DNA from: CAXMNX01 sp964194845
GTDB taxonomy: Bacteria; Pseudomonadota; Alphaproteobacteria; Rhodobacterales; Rhodobacteraceae
Reading direction: 5' to 3'
Length of the DNA stretch: 64,000 bases
Assembly (NCBI GenBank): GCA_964194845.1
Contig: CAXMNX010000014.1
Span: 1-64,000 of the forward strand
Shown here: positions 27,098 to 36,642 of the stretch, piece by piece
Numbering within the stretch: position 1 is the stretch's first letter
Layout of the letters: the number at the start of each line of letters is the position of its first letter
Position numbers and translations under genes: made by a program
Notes under the pieces: generated by a model
What the model saw: only the letters and a program-made list of their open reading frames with translations
The model's database searches: none
What the model was told of the DNA's origin: nothing

Positions 27098-28153
27098 ATG
27101 AAACTCAGCGAATTTAACTTCGATCTGCCCGAACGGTTGATCGCAACACGGCCCGCGCGGCCGCGTTCTTCATCGCGGCTGCTGGTCGCAACGCCAAACG
27201 CGATCACCGATGCACATTCAGTTGATCTGCCGAATTTTCTCCGGCCCGGCGACCGCCTGGTTCTGAACGACACCAAAGTCATCCCGGCGCGGCTTTCCGG
27301 CATTCGGCACAGGAATGGCCCGGACGGGGCGAGCGAAGCAAAAATCGGGGCGACGCTGCTGGCACCAACCGCCAAGGGCAACTGGACGGCCCTGGTCAAA
27401 CCGATGAAAAAAATCAGGGACGGCGAAACGATTACTTTTGCCGGCGATCTCATCGCATTGCTCATCGGGCGCAACGAAGAAACAGCGACCCTTCGGTTCA
27501 ACCTCGAGGGTCAGGACTTCGACGCCGCTTTAAATGCCACAGGTGCTATGCCGCTGCCGCCCTATATCGAAGGCAAACGCAAAGCCGACGAAAAGGACCG
27601 TGTCGATTATCAGACCATCTGGGCGCGCGCGTCTGGTGCCGTTGCCGCACCCACAGCGTCGCTTCATTTCGACGACGCACTTCTAGGAGCCCTTTCGAAC
27701 GCGGGCGTTGAGACAACCCATGTCACGCTTCATGTCGGGGCGGGCACGTTTCTGCCTGTAAAGGCGGACGATATTCGCGAACACAAGATGCACGCCGAAA
27801 GGGGCGAAATTACGCCTCGCGCGGCCAAAGAGATAAACGCGACCCGCGCCGCAGGCGGCCGCATCATCCCTGTCGGCACGACCGCGCTTCGCCTGATCGA
27901 AACCGCCGCAGGCGAATACGGCGCGCTGACGGCCTGGTCGGGTGCCACCGATATCTTCATCACACCCGGTTATCGCTTTCGCATCGCTGATGCGCTGATT
28001 ACAAATTTCCACCTGCCAAAATCGACTTTGATGATGCTTGTTTCTGCCTTCATCGGCACCAACCGTGTCCGCGATATATACGCCCATGCCATTGCCGGTA
28101 ATTATCGCTTTTTTTCCTATGGCGATGCCTCGCTACTTCTGCCAAAGGACTGA
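27098..28153 (+). CDS. queA: S-adenosylmethionine:tRNA ribosyltransferase-isomerase
   Basis: QueA transfers and rearranges the ribosyl group of S-adenosylmethionine onto preQ1 in tRNA, giving epoxyqueuosine. The 351-residue protein starts with the family's FNFDLPERLIATRPARPR and contains RLVLNDTKVIPARL, LHVGAGTFLPVK, EITPRAAKEINATRAAGGR and the C-terminal TNFHLPKSTLMMLVSAF. Length is normal. No tgt gene is in the window. Confidence 0.96.
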   Translation: MKLSEFNFDLPERLIATRPARPRSSSRLLVATPNAITDAHSVDLPNFLRPGDRLVLNDTKVIPARLSGIRHRNGPDGASEAKIGATLLAPTAKGNWTALVKPMKKIRDGETITFAGDLIALLIGRNEETATLRFNLEGQDFDAALNATGAMPLPPYIEGKRKADEKDRVDYQTIWARASGAVAAPTASLHFDDALLGALSNAGVETTHVTLHVGAGTFLPVKADDIREHKMHAERGEITPRAAKEINATRAAGGRIIPVGTTALRLIETAAGEYGALTAWSGATDIFITPGYRFRIADALITNFHLPKSTLMMLVSAFIGTNRVRDIYAHAIAGNYRFFSYGDASLLLPKD

Positions 28154-28240
28154 AAACGACCATGGGTGAGTCGCGGCAAAGCGCGTAACTTCATCAGCCC
28201 AGGGTTAGAGGCAGAAATTAGATCTAGGCGGAGACTGCAA

Positions 28241-29539
28241 ATGTTGCGGGTTCTGAGCGGTACATGGGCACTCCTTCTTGGTGTGTTGTTGCTGATGATC
28301 GGCAACGGCCTTCAGGGTTCGCTGATCGGCATTCGCGGGTCAATTGAACAGTTTTCCACCACCGAACTGTCGGTCGTCACATCGGCGTATTTCGCCGGAT
28401 TTCTGATCGGATCGCGGGTCGCACCGCACCTGATCCATCGGGTCGGGCATGTACGCGTTTTCGCCGCACTGGGGTCGTTCGTTTCCGCCGTGCTGATCCT
28501 TTATCCGATGTTCACCGATCCCTGGGCATGGATCGCCCTCAGGGTCGTGTTCGGCTTTTCATTCTCGGGCGTCTATGTCACCGCCGAAAGCTGGCTGAAC
28601 AACGCCTCGAGCAATGAAAACCGGGGTAAGTCGCTGTCGCTCTATGTGATGGCGCAGATGCTTGGCATCGTTCTCAGCCAGGCGTTGCTGAACGTTGCTG
28701 ATCCTGCCGGCTTTGTTCTGTTTGTTATTCCGTCGGTTCTTGTCTCGCTATCGTTCGCTCCGATTTTGCTATCTGCGTCAAAATCTCCGGCGTTTGAAAC
28801 CATCAAACCGATGAGCCTGCGCCAGTTATATGTCGTCTCGCCTCTCGGCTTTGTCGGCATTTTTCTTCTTGGCGCGGTATTTGCCGCGCAGTTTGGTATG
28901 GCCTCGATTTATGGGACCGAGGCCGGATTTTCGGTTGCCGAAATTTCGATATTTGTATCCGCAATCTTTCTGGGCGGGATGGTCCTGCAGTATCCTTTTG
29001 GTTGGCTAAGCGACCGCATGGATCGCCGAGTGCTCATATTTGCCGCAGCGGTTGGTGGTGGTGTGGCCGGAACGATTGGCATTCTATTTGGGGACGTTTT
29101 CGAAGTTGTACTCGTCGCAGCCTTCTTCATGGGCGGCATGTCAAATCCGCTCTACGCGCTGCTGATCGCCTACACCAACGACTACCTCGCAACTGATGAC
29201 ATGGCAGCTGCATCGGGCGGACTTATCTTTGTGAGCGGATTGGGTGCAATTCTAGGCCCGGTGCTTACTGGCTGGGTGATGACCAGGGTCGGACCCGTCG
29301 GCTTTTGGATTTATCTCTCAATCATCATGCTGGTTATGGCGGCATATGCGGCCTACCGGATGACCCAACGCGCCTCGGCCTATAACGAGGAAGACGATTA
29401 CGACGCGGTCAAATACGCACACATTTCTCCCACTGGGACACACGTCGCGGCCGAAGCCGCACAGGAATACTATGCTGAAAATGTCGATACCGAAGATGAA
29501 CCTTCAACACCCGACACAGAAACTCTTGATCCTCAATGA
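28241..29539 (+). CDS. MFS transporter
   Basis: The 432-residue protein has twelve hydrophobic segments and an MFS loop (GWLSDRMDRR) between helices 8 and 9, and resembles YcaD-like permeases. The substrate is unknown. ATG 28241 is chosen because AGGCGGAG stands seven bases upstream; an in-frame GTG at 28166 would add 25 basic residues. The C-terminal 50 residues are an acidic cytoplasmic tail. It is the third gene of a co-directional run after queA. Confidence 0.86.
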   Translation: MLRVLSGTWALLLGVLLLMIGNGLQGSLIGIRGSIEQFSTTELSVVTSAYFAGFLIGSRVAPHLIHRVGHVRVFAALGSFVSAVLILYPMFTDPWAWIALRVVFGFSFSGVYVTAESWLNNASSNENRGKSLSLYVMAQMLGIVLSQALLNVADPAGFVLFVIPSVLVSLSFAPILLSASKSPAFETIKPMSLRQLYVVSPLGFVGIFLLGAVFAAQFGMASIYGTEAGFSVAEISIFVSAIFLGGMVLQYPFGWLSDRMDRRVLIFAAAVGGGVAGTIGILFGDVFEVVLVAAFFMGGMSNPLYALLIAYTNDYLATDDMAAASGGLIFVSGLGAILGPVLTGWVMTRVGPVGFWIYLSIIMLVMAAYAAYRMTQRASAYNEEDDYDAVKYAHISPTGTHVAAEAAQEYYAENVDTEDEPSTPDTETLDPQ

Positions 29540-29598
29540 AAGTTGGGTCACGATTCGTTTTATCTGGGGAGTATTTGGGTGGAGTGGGACGTGTAACG

Positions 29599-30183
29599 AT
29601 GACCAACCCTGAGGATATTCTGGCCTTTTGGCTGGACGAGGTTGGCCCTGAAGGCTGGTATGCCGGGGGCGAAGACCTGGACGTGAAAATCCGCGATCGT
29701 TTCGAGGATACTTACAATCGTGCCTGCGGCGGCGCATTGTCGCTTTGGCTGACATATCCGTCGGGGACGTTGGCCTACATAATTCTGGTCGACCAATTTG
29801 CCCGAAATATGTTTCGCGATACACCTCGGGCTTTTTCCGGGGATCGCATGGCGCGCGCCGCGGCCAAGGCAGCGATTGCGCGCGGCTGGGACCTGCGTAT
29901 CGCCGAACCGGCGCGGCAGTTTTTCTACATGCCGCTTGTGCATTCTGAATGCCTTGTCGATCAGGACCGCGCCGTCCGGCTGATCATGAAGCGCATGCCG
30001 GAATTGGGCGCGAAAAATCTTCTGAGCGCGAAAGCACATCGCGAGGTGATTCGGCGATTCGGTCGTTTCCCGAACAGGAACGTGGCGGTCGGGCGCGACA
30101 CGCCGTCGGCAGAAGCAAAGTTTCTTGAAGGCGGCGGATACGCTGGCGTGGTCCGCGCCCTTAAGGAAAAAGAGGCCGCCTGA
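29599..30183 (+). CDS. DUF924 family protein
   Basis: The 194-residue helical protein shows DUF924 hallmarks: ILAFWLDEVGPEGWY at the start, ILVDQFARNMFRDTPRAF in the middle, FFYMPLVHSE and HREVIRRFGRFPNRN near the end. Its fold resembles tetratricopeptide-like helices. The function is unknown. ATG 29599 gives the usual family start; GGAG and GGGAC lie upstream. Confidence 0.85.
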   Translation: MTNPEDILAFWLDEVGPEGWYAGGEDLDVKIRDRFEDTYNRACGGALSLWLTYPSGTLAYIILVDQFARNMFRDTPRAFSGDRMARAAAKAAIARGWDLRIAEPARQFFYMPLVHSECLVDQDRAVRLIMKRMPELGAKNLLSAKAHREVIRRFGRFPNRNVAVGRDTPSAEAKFLEGGGYAGVVRALKEKEAA

Positions 30184-30228
30184 GGCGCACCGCTTTCTCC
30201 GCCAATATTCTGATAGGGACAGAGGTCC

Positions 30229-31533
30229 ATGTCATCTCATGACCTGACGGCGGATGTCGTCATTGTCGGCGGCGGCACTGCGGGATTTGGTGCAGCCGTT
30301 GCCGCAGGCCGTCTTGGTCTGAATGTGCGCCTTCTCGAAGCCAGCAGCAAAGTCGGTGGCGTGATGGCATTTTGCCCCGGAATGCCCTGGGGTGCGGGCT
30401 ATCCCCGCGGCACCTCGGTTGGCGGAATTATGAGCGAACTTGCGGGCAGGCTTTTTTCCATGGCACCACCTGCTGCCGAAAAACGTCCCTGCCCACTGGA
30501 TAATTTCGGCCCGGAAATACAATACGACCACGACATTGCCACGCTCACCATGTTCGACATGCTGGAAGAAGCAGGCGTCCGGGTCCACCTGAACGCCACC
30601 GCTACCGACCTGACCCTTGACGGCCATCGCATCGCGGGCATTTCCTATTTCGACCGCCGCGGCCCGCATGACGTGTCGCCGCGCATCGTGATCGACTGTT
30701 CGGGCGACGGCGATATATCCGCCAAGGCGGGGGTGCCGTTCACCCTTGGCGACGGGCAGGGCAACATGATGGGCGTGACCGTGTCCTTCATGATGATCCA
30801 CGCGGACCAGGCGAAAATCTTTGCCAATGACGATCCCTATTTCCGCCGCTTCGCCGCGAAAGGCATTGCCGAGGGCCGACTGCACCCCGACCTGCATCAG
30901 CTCTATCTTATGAAGGGCTTTTATCCGGATGTGGTCTTTTGCAACTCGGTAGTCATCCGGGGTGTCAATGGCACCGATCCGATGGAAGCCGCGCGCGCCG
31001 CGCAGGAAGGCAGGCGGCGTTGCCACCAACTGTCCGAATTCCTCCGGTCCGATATCCCCGGATTTGAAAACGCCCGGATGACGCAACTTGGCCCCACGGT
31101 TGGGGTGCGAGAAACCCGGAAACTCGAAGGGATGCACTGGATCACCGGGGCCGAACTGGCAGAGGCCACAAAGTTCGCGGACGGCATTGTCGCCTGCGAC
31201 AACCCCATCGACGACGTGATGCGCGGCGGTGAGATGACCCACGACGCCATCGTGGGCGAGGGGCGCTATTATACCATCCCATTTCGCGCGCTGGTGCCAA
31301 AAACCGTCGAAAACCTCATGTTTGCAGGTCGGATCGTCTCCGCCGATCCTGTGGCCTTCGCTTCGGTGCGCGGTATGCCCCAGTGTATGATCATGGGTCA
31401 GGCAACTGGCACAGCGGCAGCACTCGCCATTCGTCGGGGCCAAACCGTCCAACAGATTGACCCTGCGGACGTTGTCGCATCACTGCAACGACAGGGCGTC
31501 AATGGCATTGGTGGCCAGCCGCTGGTCGAATGA
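30229..31533 (+). CDS. FAD-dependent oxidoreductase (FAD_oxidored family)
   Basis: The 434-residue flavoprotein has an N-terminal dinucleotide fold VVIVGGGTAGFGAAVAAGRLG (residues about 8-28), LLEASSKVGGVM, and a DCSGDGDISAKAG motif near residue 163. The last of these is typical of PF12831 enzymes and of the fumarate-reductase-like group. A C-terminal NLMFAGRIVSAD segment closes the FAD site. The substrate is unknown. AGAGG stands before the ATG. It lies 45 bases after the DUF924 gene. Confidence 0.85.
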   Translation: MSSHDLTADVVIVGGGTAGFGAAVAAGRLGLNVRLLEASSKVGGVMAFCPGMPWGAGYPRGTSVGGIMSELAGRLFSMAPPAAEKRPCPLDNFGPEIQYDHDIATLTMFDMLEEAGVRVHLNATATDLTLDGHRIAGISYFDRRGPHDVSPRIVIDCSGDGDISAKAGVPFTLGDGQGNMMGVTVSFMMIHADQAKIFANDDPYFRRFAAKGIAEGRLHPDLHQLYLMKGFYPDVVFCNSVVIRGVNGTDPMEAARAAQEGRRRCHQLSEFLRSDIPGFENARMTQLGPTVGVRETRKLEGMHWITGAELAEATKFADGIVACDNPIDDVMRGGEMTHDAIVGEGRYYTIPFRALVPKTVENLMFAGRIVSADPVAFASVRGMPQCMIMGQATGTAAALAIRRGQTVQQIDPADVVASLQRQGVNGIGGQPLVE

Positions 31534-31666
31534 CAATCGTCGAGTTTCAGAGTCGCACGTGACGCATTGCGGCAATTCGCATTTCGCACGCACCGGAGGG
31601 TGACAGCACCGGTATCCTGTGCCAAATAGTTTAGCGTCAAACAATCTCGCCCGAGGAGGAAGCCCA

Positions 31667-33064
31667 ATGGCTGCAAGGACATTTGATGTTGTCGTGATCG
31701 GCGCTGGCCCCGGTGGCTATGTCTCAGCTATCCGCGCCAGCCAACTGGGGCTCAAAACCGCCATCGTCGAACGCGAACACATGGGGGGCATCTGTTTGAA
31801 CTGGGGATGTATCCCGACCAAGGCGTTGCTTCGCTCGTCCGAGGTGTTTCACCTGATGCACCGCGCCAAGGAATTTGGCCTGAAGGCCGAAGGCATCGGC
31901 TACGATCTGGATGCGGTGGTCAAACGGTCGCGCAATGTCGCAAAACAGCTGAACTCCGGCGTCGGCCACCTGATGAAGAAAAACAAGATCGAAGTGGTCA
32001 TGGGCGCGGCGTCATTGCACGCCAAAGGCAAGGTCAGCGTTAAGACAGACAAAGGTACCGAAGAACTTCAGGCGAAAAACATTATCATCGCGACCGGTGC
32101 GCGCGCCCGCGAATTACCGGGGCTGGAAGCTGACGGCGATCTGGTCTGGACCTACAAACACGCATTGCTGCCGCCCCGGATGCCCAAGAAACTGCTTGTG
32201 ATCGGTTCCGGCGCCATCGGCATCGAATTTGCCAGCTTTTACAACACCCTCGGCGCCGACACCACGGTAGTCGAGGTTCTGGATCGCGTGCTGCCGGTTG
32301 AAGATGCTGAGATTAGCGCATTCGCGAAGAAAAGTTTTGAAAAGCAAGGCATGAAGCTCATGCAGAAAGCGATGGTCAAGAAGCTTGACCGCGCCAAAGG
32401 CAAAGTCACCGCGCATATCGAAGCGGGCGGCAAGGTCGAAAAGCACGACTTCGATAGCGTGATTTCGGCAGTCGGGATTGTCGGCAATACCGAAGGGCTG
32501 GGACTGGAAGCGCTCGGCGTCAAAATCGACCGCACGCATGTCGTGACAGATGAGTTCTGCCGCACTGGCGTCGATGGCATCTTCGCCATCGGCGACATCG
32601 CTGGCGCACCCTGGCTTGCCCACAAGGCAAGCCACGAGGGCGTCATGGTGGCCGAACTGATCGCGGGGAAAAACAATGTGCATCCGGTCAAGCCTGAAAG
32701 CATCGCAGGCTGCACCTATTGCCATCCTCAGGTCGCCAGCGTCGGCTATACCGAAGCGCAGGCCCAGGAAAAGGGCTACAAGATCAAGGTCGGTCGCTTC
32801 CCCTTTATCGGCAACGGCAAGGCGATTGCTTTGGGCGAAGCCGAGGGGCTGGTGAAAACCATTTTCGACGAAAAAACCGGCGAGCTTCTTGGCGCGCACA
32901 TGATCGGCGCGGAAGTTACCGAGCTCATTCAGGGCTATGTCGTCGGGCGTCAGCTGGAAACCACCGAAGAAGATCTGATGCACGCGGTCTTCCCGCATCC
33001 GACATTAAGCGAAATGATGCACGAAAGCGTGCTGGATGCCTACGACCGGGTTATTCACCTCTAA
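31667..33064 (+). CDS. lpdA: Dihydrolipoyl dehydrogenase (E3)
   Basis: E3 reoxidises lipoyl groups of 2-oxoacid dehydrogenase or glycine-cleavage complexes and passes electrons to NAD. The 465-residue protein has an FAD fold VIGAGPGGYVSAI, the redox disulfide CLNWGC (Cys43, Cys48), an NAD fold VIGSGAIGIEFASF, and the interface His-Glu pair in HPTLSEMMHE. GAGGAGGA precedes ATG 31667. No E1 or E2 genes are adjacent, so it may serve several complexes or be one of several copies. Confidence 0.95.
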   Translation: MAARTFDVVVIGAGPGGYVSAIRASQLGLKTAIVEREHMGGICLNWGCIPTKALLRSSEVFHLMHRAKEFGLKAEGIGYDLDAVVKRSRNVAKQLNSGVGHLMKKNKIEVVMGAASLHAKGKVSVKTDKGTEELQAKNIIIATGARARELPGLEADGDLVWTYKHALLPPRMPKKLLVIGSGAIGIEFASFYNTLGADTTVVEVLDRVLPVEDAEISAFAKKSFEKQGMKLMQKAMVKKLDRAKGKVTAHIEAGGKVEKHDFDSVISAVGIVGNTEGLGLEALGVKIDRTHVVTDEFCRTGVDGIFAIGDIAGAPWLAHKASHEGVMVAELIAGKNNVHPVKPESIAGCTYCHPQVASVGYTEAQAQEKGYKIKVGRFPFIGNGKAIALGEAEGLVKTIFDEKTGELLGAHMIGAEVTELIQGYVVGRQLETTEEDLMHAVFPHPTLSEMMHESVLDAYDRVIHL

Positions 33065-33067
33065 AAT

Positions 33068-33089
33068 TCGGGCCGCGCCTATGGCCCGA
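33068..33089 (+). terminator. GC-rich hairpin after lpdA (no T-run)
   Basis: TCGGGCC (33068-33074) pairs perfectly with GGCCCGA (33083-33089) around an 8-base loop, seven bases past the lpdA stop. No T tract follows, so it may protect the mRNA end rather than terminate alone. Confidence 0.4.
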
Positions 33090-33197
33090 CCGTCCGATAG
33101 CCCGCAATGATCGTCTGATCGGGTTCATTGTCCCGCCCCAGGCGCCACGACTTTTGGCACATTGTGTGATTGCGCCCGGCGCGCGTAATTCTAAATA

Positions 33198-33225
33198 GAA
33201 GAAACAAGCCGTTGCTTCTTCTTTT
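33198..33225 (+). terminator. Putative intrinsic terminator before uvrA
   Basis: GAAGAAACAA pairs with TTGCTTCTTC (one mismatch) around GCCG, followed by TTTT. It would insulate uvrA from the lpdA transcript. Confidence 0.5.
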
Positions 33226-33260
33226 GTGTGTGCGCAAGATCTTCGATTGACCCCAGTTGG

Positions 33261-33280
33261 GAGAAATCGCGAGAAATCGC
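33261..33280 (+). repeat. Tandem duplication of GAGAAATCGC
   Basis: Two exact 10-base copies stand head to tail immediately before the LexA site. The period is about one helical turn. Confidence 0.6.
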
Positions 33281-33282
33281 GT

Positions 33283-33297
33283 GTTCTTGAAACGTTC
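33283..33297 (+). promoter_or_regulatory. LexA (SOS) operator, GTTC-N7-GTTC
   Basis: GTTC at 33283-33286 and GTTC at 33294-33297 are separated by exactly seven bases, matching the direct-repeat LexA box of alphaproteobacteria. It lies 66 bases before the uvrA start, the expected place for DNA-damage control. Confidence 0.8.
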
Positions 33298-33362
33298 TCA
33301 TTTTTCGATTGGAGAATGCGGCGCTATCCACTATCTCTTATCCATTCCTTTTCGGGACTGTC

Positions 33363-36215
33363 ATGGCCGAGTTAAAAAACATAGAAGTGCGGGGCGCCCG
33401 CGAGCACAATCTGAAGAACGTGGATGTCGATATTCCGCGCGACCAGCTTGTTGTGATCACCGGTCTCAGCGGTTCCGGCAAGTCGTCGCTCGCCTTCGAT
33501 ACGATCTATGCCGAGGGCCAGCGGCGCTATGTCGAATCGCTCAGCGCCTATGCGCGCCAGTTCCTCGATATGATGGAAAAGCCCGACGTCGATCACATCA
33601 GCGGTCTAAGCCCGGCAATTTCTATCGAACAAAGAACAACCTCGAAAAACCCGCGTTCCACGGTCGGAACGGTCACTGAAATTTATGACTATATGCGCTT
33701 GCTCTTTGCCCGCGCAGGAACACCCTTCAGCCCCGCAACCGGCCTGCCCATCGAGGCGCAGCAGGTGCAGGACATGGTCGATCGTGTGATGACGATGAAG
33801 GAGGGGACGCGCGCGTTTCTTCTGGCCCCCATCGTGCGCGACCGGAAGGGCGAATACCGCAAGGAATTCCTGGAACTCCGCAAGCAGGGTTTTCAGCGGG
33901 TCAAGGTTGACGGGCAGTTTTACGATCTCGACGAACCGCCAACGCTCGACAAGAAATTTCGCCACGACATTGATGTGGTTGTCGATCGCATCGTGATCCG
34001 CGAAGGGCTGGAAACCCGGCTGGCCGACAGCTTTAGAACCGCGCTCGACCTGGCCGATGGCATCACATTTCTTGAGACCACCGACGACGACCCCGAACGG
34101 ATTACATTTTCCGAAAAATTCGCCTGTCCGGTCAGCGGCTTCACTATCCCCGAAATTGAACCGCGGCTTTTCTCGTTCAACGCGCCCTTCGGTGCCTGCC
34201 CGGATTGCGACGGTCTGGGGGTCGAGTTGTTCTTTGACGAACGCCTGATTGTGCCAGACCAGAACCTTAAGGTCTATGACGGCGCGCTTGCACCATGGCG
34301 AAAGGGCAAGTCGCCCTATTTCCTGCAAACCATCGAATCCATCGCGCGCCACTACGAGTTCGACAGGAACGAAAAGTGGAAGGACTTGCCCGCGCACGTG
34401 CAGCAGGTATTCCTTTACGGCTCAGGCGACGAGGAGATCCAGTTCCGCTATGACGAAGGCGGCCGCGTCTATCAGGTTTCGCGCCCTTTCGAAGGCGTCA
34501 TTCCAAACATGGAACGCCGCTATCGCGAAACCGACTCGAACTGGATCCGGGAAGAATTTGAACGCTATCAGAACAACCGGCCCTGCGGCGTTTGCAATGG
34601 GTATCGGCTTCGCCCAGAAGCATTGGCCGTCAAGATCGCCGGTCTGCACGCGGGCGAAGTTGTGCAGATGTCGATCAGCGAGGCGTTAAGCTGGATCGAG
34701 GCAGCCCCTGACAGCCTGACGCAACAAAAGAATGAGATTGCCCGCGCGATCTTGAAGGAAATTCGTGAACGCCTCGGCTTTTTGAACAACGTCGGGTTGG
34801 AGTATCTGACGCTCAGTCGCAACGCCGGAACGCTCTCGGGCGGCGAATCGCAACGCATCCGCCTTGCCAGCCAGATCGGATCAGGTCTGACGGGCGTCCT
34901 ATATGTGCTGGACGAGCCATCCATCGGCCTTCACCAGCGCGACAATGACCGCCTGCTTCAGACGCTGAAAAACCTGCGCGATCAGGGCAATACCGTGATC
35001 GTGGTCGAACACGACGAGGAAGCTATCCGCGAAGCCGACTATGTGTTCGACATCGGACCCGGCGCAGGTGTCCACGGCGGTTACATCGTCGCCCACGGTA
35101 CCCCGGACAAGATTGCCGCGAACAAGAAATCCATTACCGGACAATACCTTGCCGGAACCCGCGAAATTCCGGTGCCCGCCCAGCGCCGATCGGGCAAAGG
35201 CAAGTCGGTCACTGTCGTCAAGGCAACCGGCAACAACCTGAAAGACATGACCGCCGAATTCCCGCTCGGGCGTTTTACCTGCGTGACCGGCGTGTCGGGT
35301 GGCGGCAAGTCGACGCTGACGATCGAGACTCTGTTCAAGACCGCCTCGATGCGTCTGAATGGCGCCCGGCAAACCCCGGCGCCTTGTGAGACCATCAAGG
35401 GACTCGAACACCTCGACAAGGTGATCGACATTGACCAGCGCCCGATCGGGCGGACGCCGCGATCCAATCCGGCGACCTACACCGGTGCATTCACGCCGAT
35501 CCGTGACTGGTTTGCCGGTCTGCCGGAAGCAAAGGCGCGCGGCTATAAGCCCGGTCGGTTCAGCTTCAACGTCAAGGGCGGGCGCTGCGAGGCGTGCCAG
35601 GGCGATGGCCTGATCAAGATCGAGATGCATTTTTTACCGGACGTCTACGTCACCTGCGAAACCTGTCAGGGCGCGCGCTATAACCGCGAAACATTGGAAA
35701 TCAGGTTCAAAGGCAAAAGCATAGCCGACGTTCTTGATACGACCGTCGAAGACGCACAGGAGTTCTTCAAGGCCGTTCCGTCGATCCGCGAGAAGATGGA
35801 TGCGCTGGTTCGGGTGGGCCTTGGATATATCAAGGTCGGCCAGCAGGCGACCACGCTTTCTGGCGGCGAAGCACAGCGGGTGAAGCTCTCGAAAGAGCTT
35901 TCGAAACGCTCAACCGGCCGAACGCTCTACATCCTCGACGAACCCACCACCGGGCTGCATTTCGAGGACGTTCGCAAACTGATGGAGGTGCTGCACGAGC
36001 TGGTCGAGCAGGGCAACACCGTGATCGTGATCGAACACAACCTCGACGTCATCAAAACCGCCGACTGGATCATCGACATCGGCCCCGAAGGCGGTGACGG
36101 CGGTGGTCGGATCGTTGCGACGGGAACGCCGGAGGATGTCGCCAAAGCGGCCTCGAGCCATACCGGGCGCTATCTGGCAGCGATGCTGGGGGGCGCGCGG
36201 GTCGCGGCGGAGTGA
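33363..36215 (+). CDS. uvrA: Excinuclease ABC subunit A
   Basis: UvrA finds bulky DNA lesions and loads UvrB in nucleotide excision repair. The 950-residue protein has two ABC ATPase units. The first has Walker A GLSGSGKSS and signature LSGGESQRI, the second GVSGGGKSTL and LSGGEAQRV. Zinc-binding cysteines are in CPDCDGLG, CGVCNGYRL and the CEACQGDG...CETCQGARYN module. ATG 33363 (MAELKNIEVRGAREHNLKN) matches the family start; the frame is open 18 codons further up without a ribosome site. Control by LexA is indicated by the upstream operator. Confidence 0.97.
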   Translation: MAELKNIEVRGAREHNLKNVDVDIPRDQLVVITGLSGSGKSSLAFDTIYAEGQRRYVESLSAYARQFLDMMEKPDVDHISGLSPAISIEQRTTSKNPRSTVGTVTEIYDYMRLLFARAGTPFSPATGLPIEAQQVQDMVDRVMTMKEGTRAFLLAPIVRDRKGEYRKEFLELRKQGFQRVKVDGQFYDLDEPPTLDKKFRHDIDVVVDRIVIREGLETRLADSFRTALDLADGITFLETTDDDPERITFSEKFACPVSGFTIPEIEPRLFSFNAPFGACPDCDGLGVELFFDERLIVPDQNLKVYDGALAPWRKGKSPYFLQTIESIARHYEFDRNEKWKDLPAHVQQVFLYGSGDEEIQFRYDEGGRVYQVSRPFEGVIPNMERRYRETDSNWIREEFERYQNNRPCGVCNGYRLRPEALAVKIAGLHAGEVVQMSISEALSWIEAAPDSLTQQKNEIARAILKEIRERLGFLNNVGLEYLTLSRNAGTLSGGESQRIRLASQIGSGLTGVLYVLDEPSIGLHQRDNDRLLQTLKNLRDQGNTVIVVEHDEEAIREADYVFDIGPGAGVHGGYIVAHGTPDKIAANKKSITGQYLAGTREIPVPAQRRSGKGKSVTVVKATGNNLKDMTAEFPLGRFTCVTGVSGGGKSTLTIETLFKTASMRLNGARQTPAPCETIKGLEHLDKVIDIDQRPIGRTPRSNPATYTGAFTPIRDWFAGLPEAKARGYKPGRFSFNVKGGRCEACQGDGLIKIEMHFLPDVYVTCETCQGARYNRETLEIRFKGKSIADVLDTTVEDAQEFFKAVPSIREKMDALVRVGLGYIKVGQQATTLSGGEAQRVKLSKELSKRSTGRTLYILDEPTTGLHFEDVRKLMEVLHELVEQGNTVIVIEHNLDVIKTADWIIDIGPEGGDGGGRIVATGTPEDVAKAASSHTGRYLAAMLGGARVAAE

Positions 36216-36289
36216 AGATTGGCAAGATGAATTTGGCTCGGAACGCCCCGCAATGTGCAGAGGATCGTGTCTGCCCGGGCGGGGGCGAT

Positions 36290-36307
36290 CCGGGGCTGAT
36301 GCCCCGG
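36290..36307. terminator. Perfect GC hairpin between convergent genes
   Basis: CCGGGGC pairs with GCCCCGG around TGAT. It lies between uvrA and the minus-strand gene ending at 36331. Neither strand shows a T run, so terminator function is only inferred from position. Confidence 0.35.
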
Positions 36308-36330
36308 TAAGTGTCCGGAATTAGGCGAGT

Positions 36331-36642
36331 TCACCCGACGTCATCTTGCCCCTGAAGCCAGTCCAGATGCGCGCTTGTGTAATTCGCAAACCCAGCCGCG
36401 ACCAAAAGATCGCGCCAGTCGGTCTGGGCGAGCGCAATGGCGTCGACAAGCCCCTCCAGCGTTCCGCCCGAGCACTTGAGCGCCGCCGCATTGACACGCA
36501 CTAGGTCGTTATCCGAAGCGGTCACCGGAAGGTTCGGACCGCAATCTTCGGTAAGCAGTAGTAATGCCTCGGCTCTGTTATCGGCACCAAACAGCGCATC
36601 AAGGCGCGCGCGGACCAGCTCGTCACCGGACTTTCCCGTCAC
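36331..36642 (-). CDS. Small protein of unknown function
   Basis: The 103-residue protein is acidic and mostly helical (VRARLDALFGADNRAEALLLL, LVDAIALAQTDWRDLLVAAGF). It has no signal peptide or known motif. Its ATG overlaps the stop of the upstream exported-protein gene by four bases (ATGA), so the two are probably translated together. I do not recognise a family. Confidence 0.7.
   Translation of the reverse strand: MTGKSGDELVRARLDALFGADNRAEALLLLTEDCGPNLPVTASDNDLVRVNAAALKCSGGTLEGLVDAIALAQTDWRDLLVAAGFANYTSAHLDWLQGQDDVG

Noticed and set aside
30232..31452. A 406-codon minus-strand frame opposite the FAD oxidoreductase.
   Set aside because: The plus-strand product has clear FAD-binding motifs; the antisense translation is rich in H, G and R with no domain.
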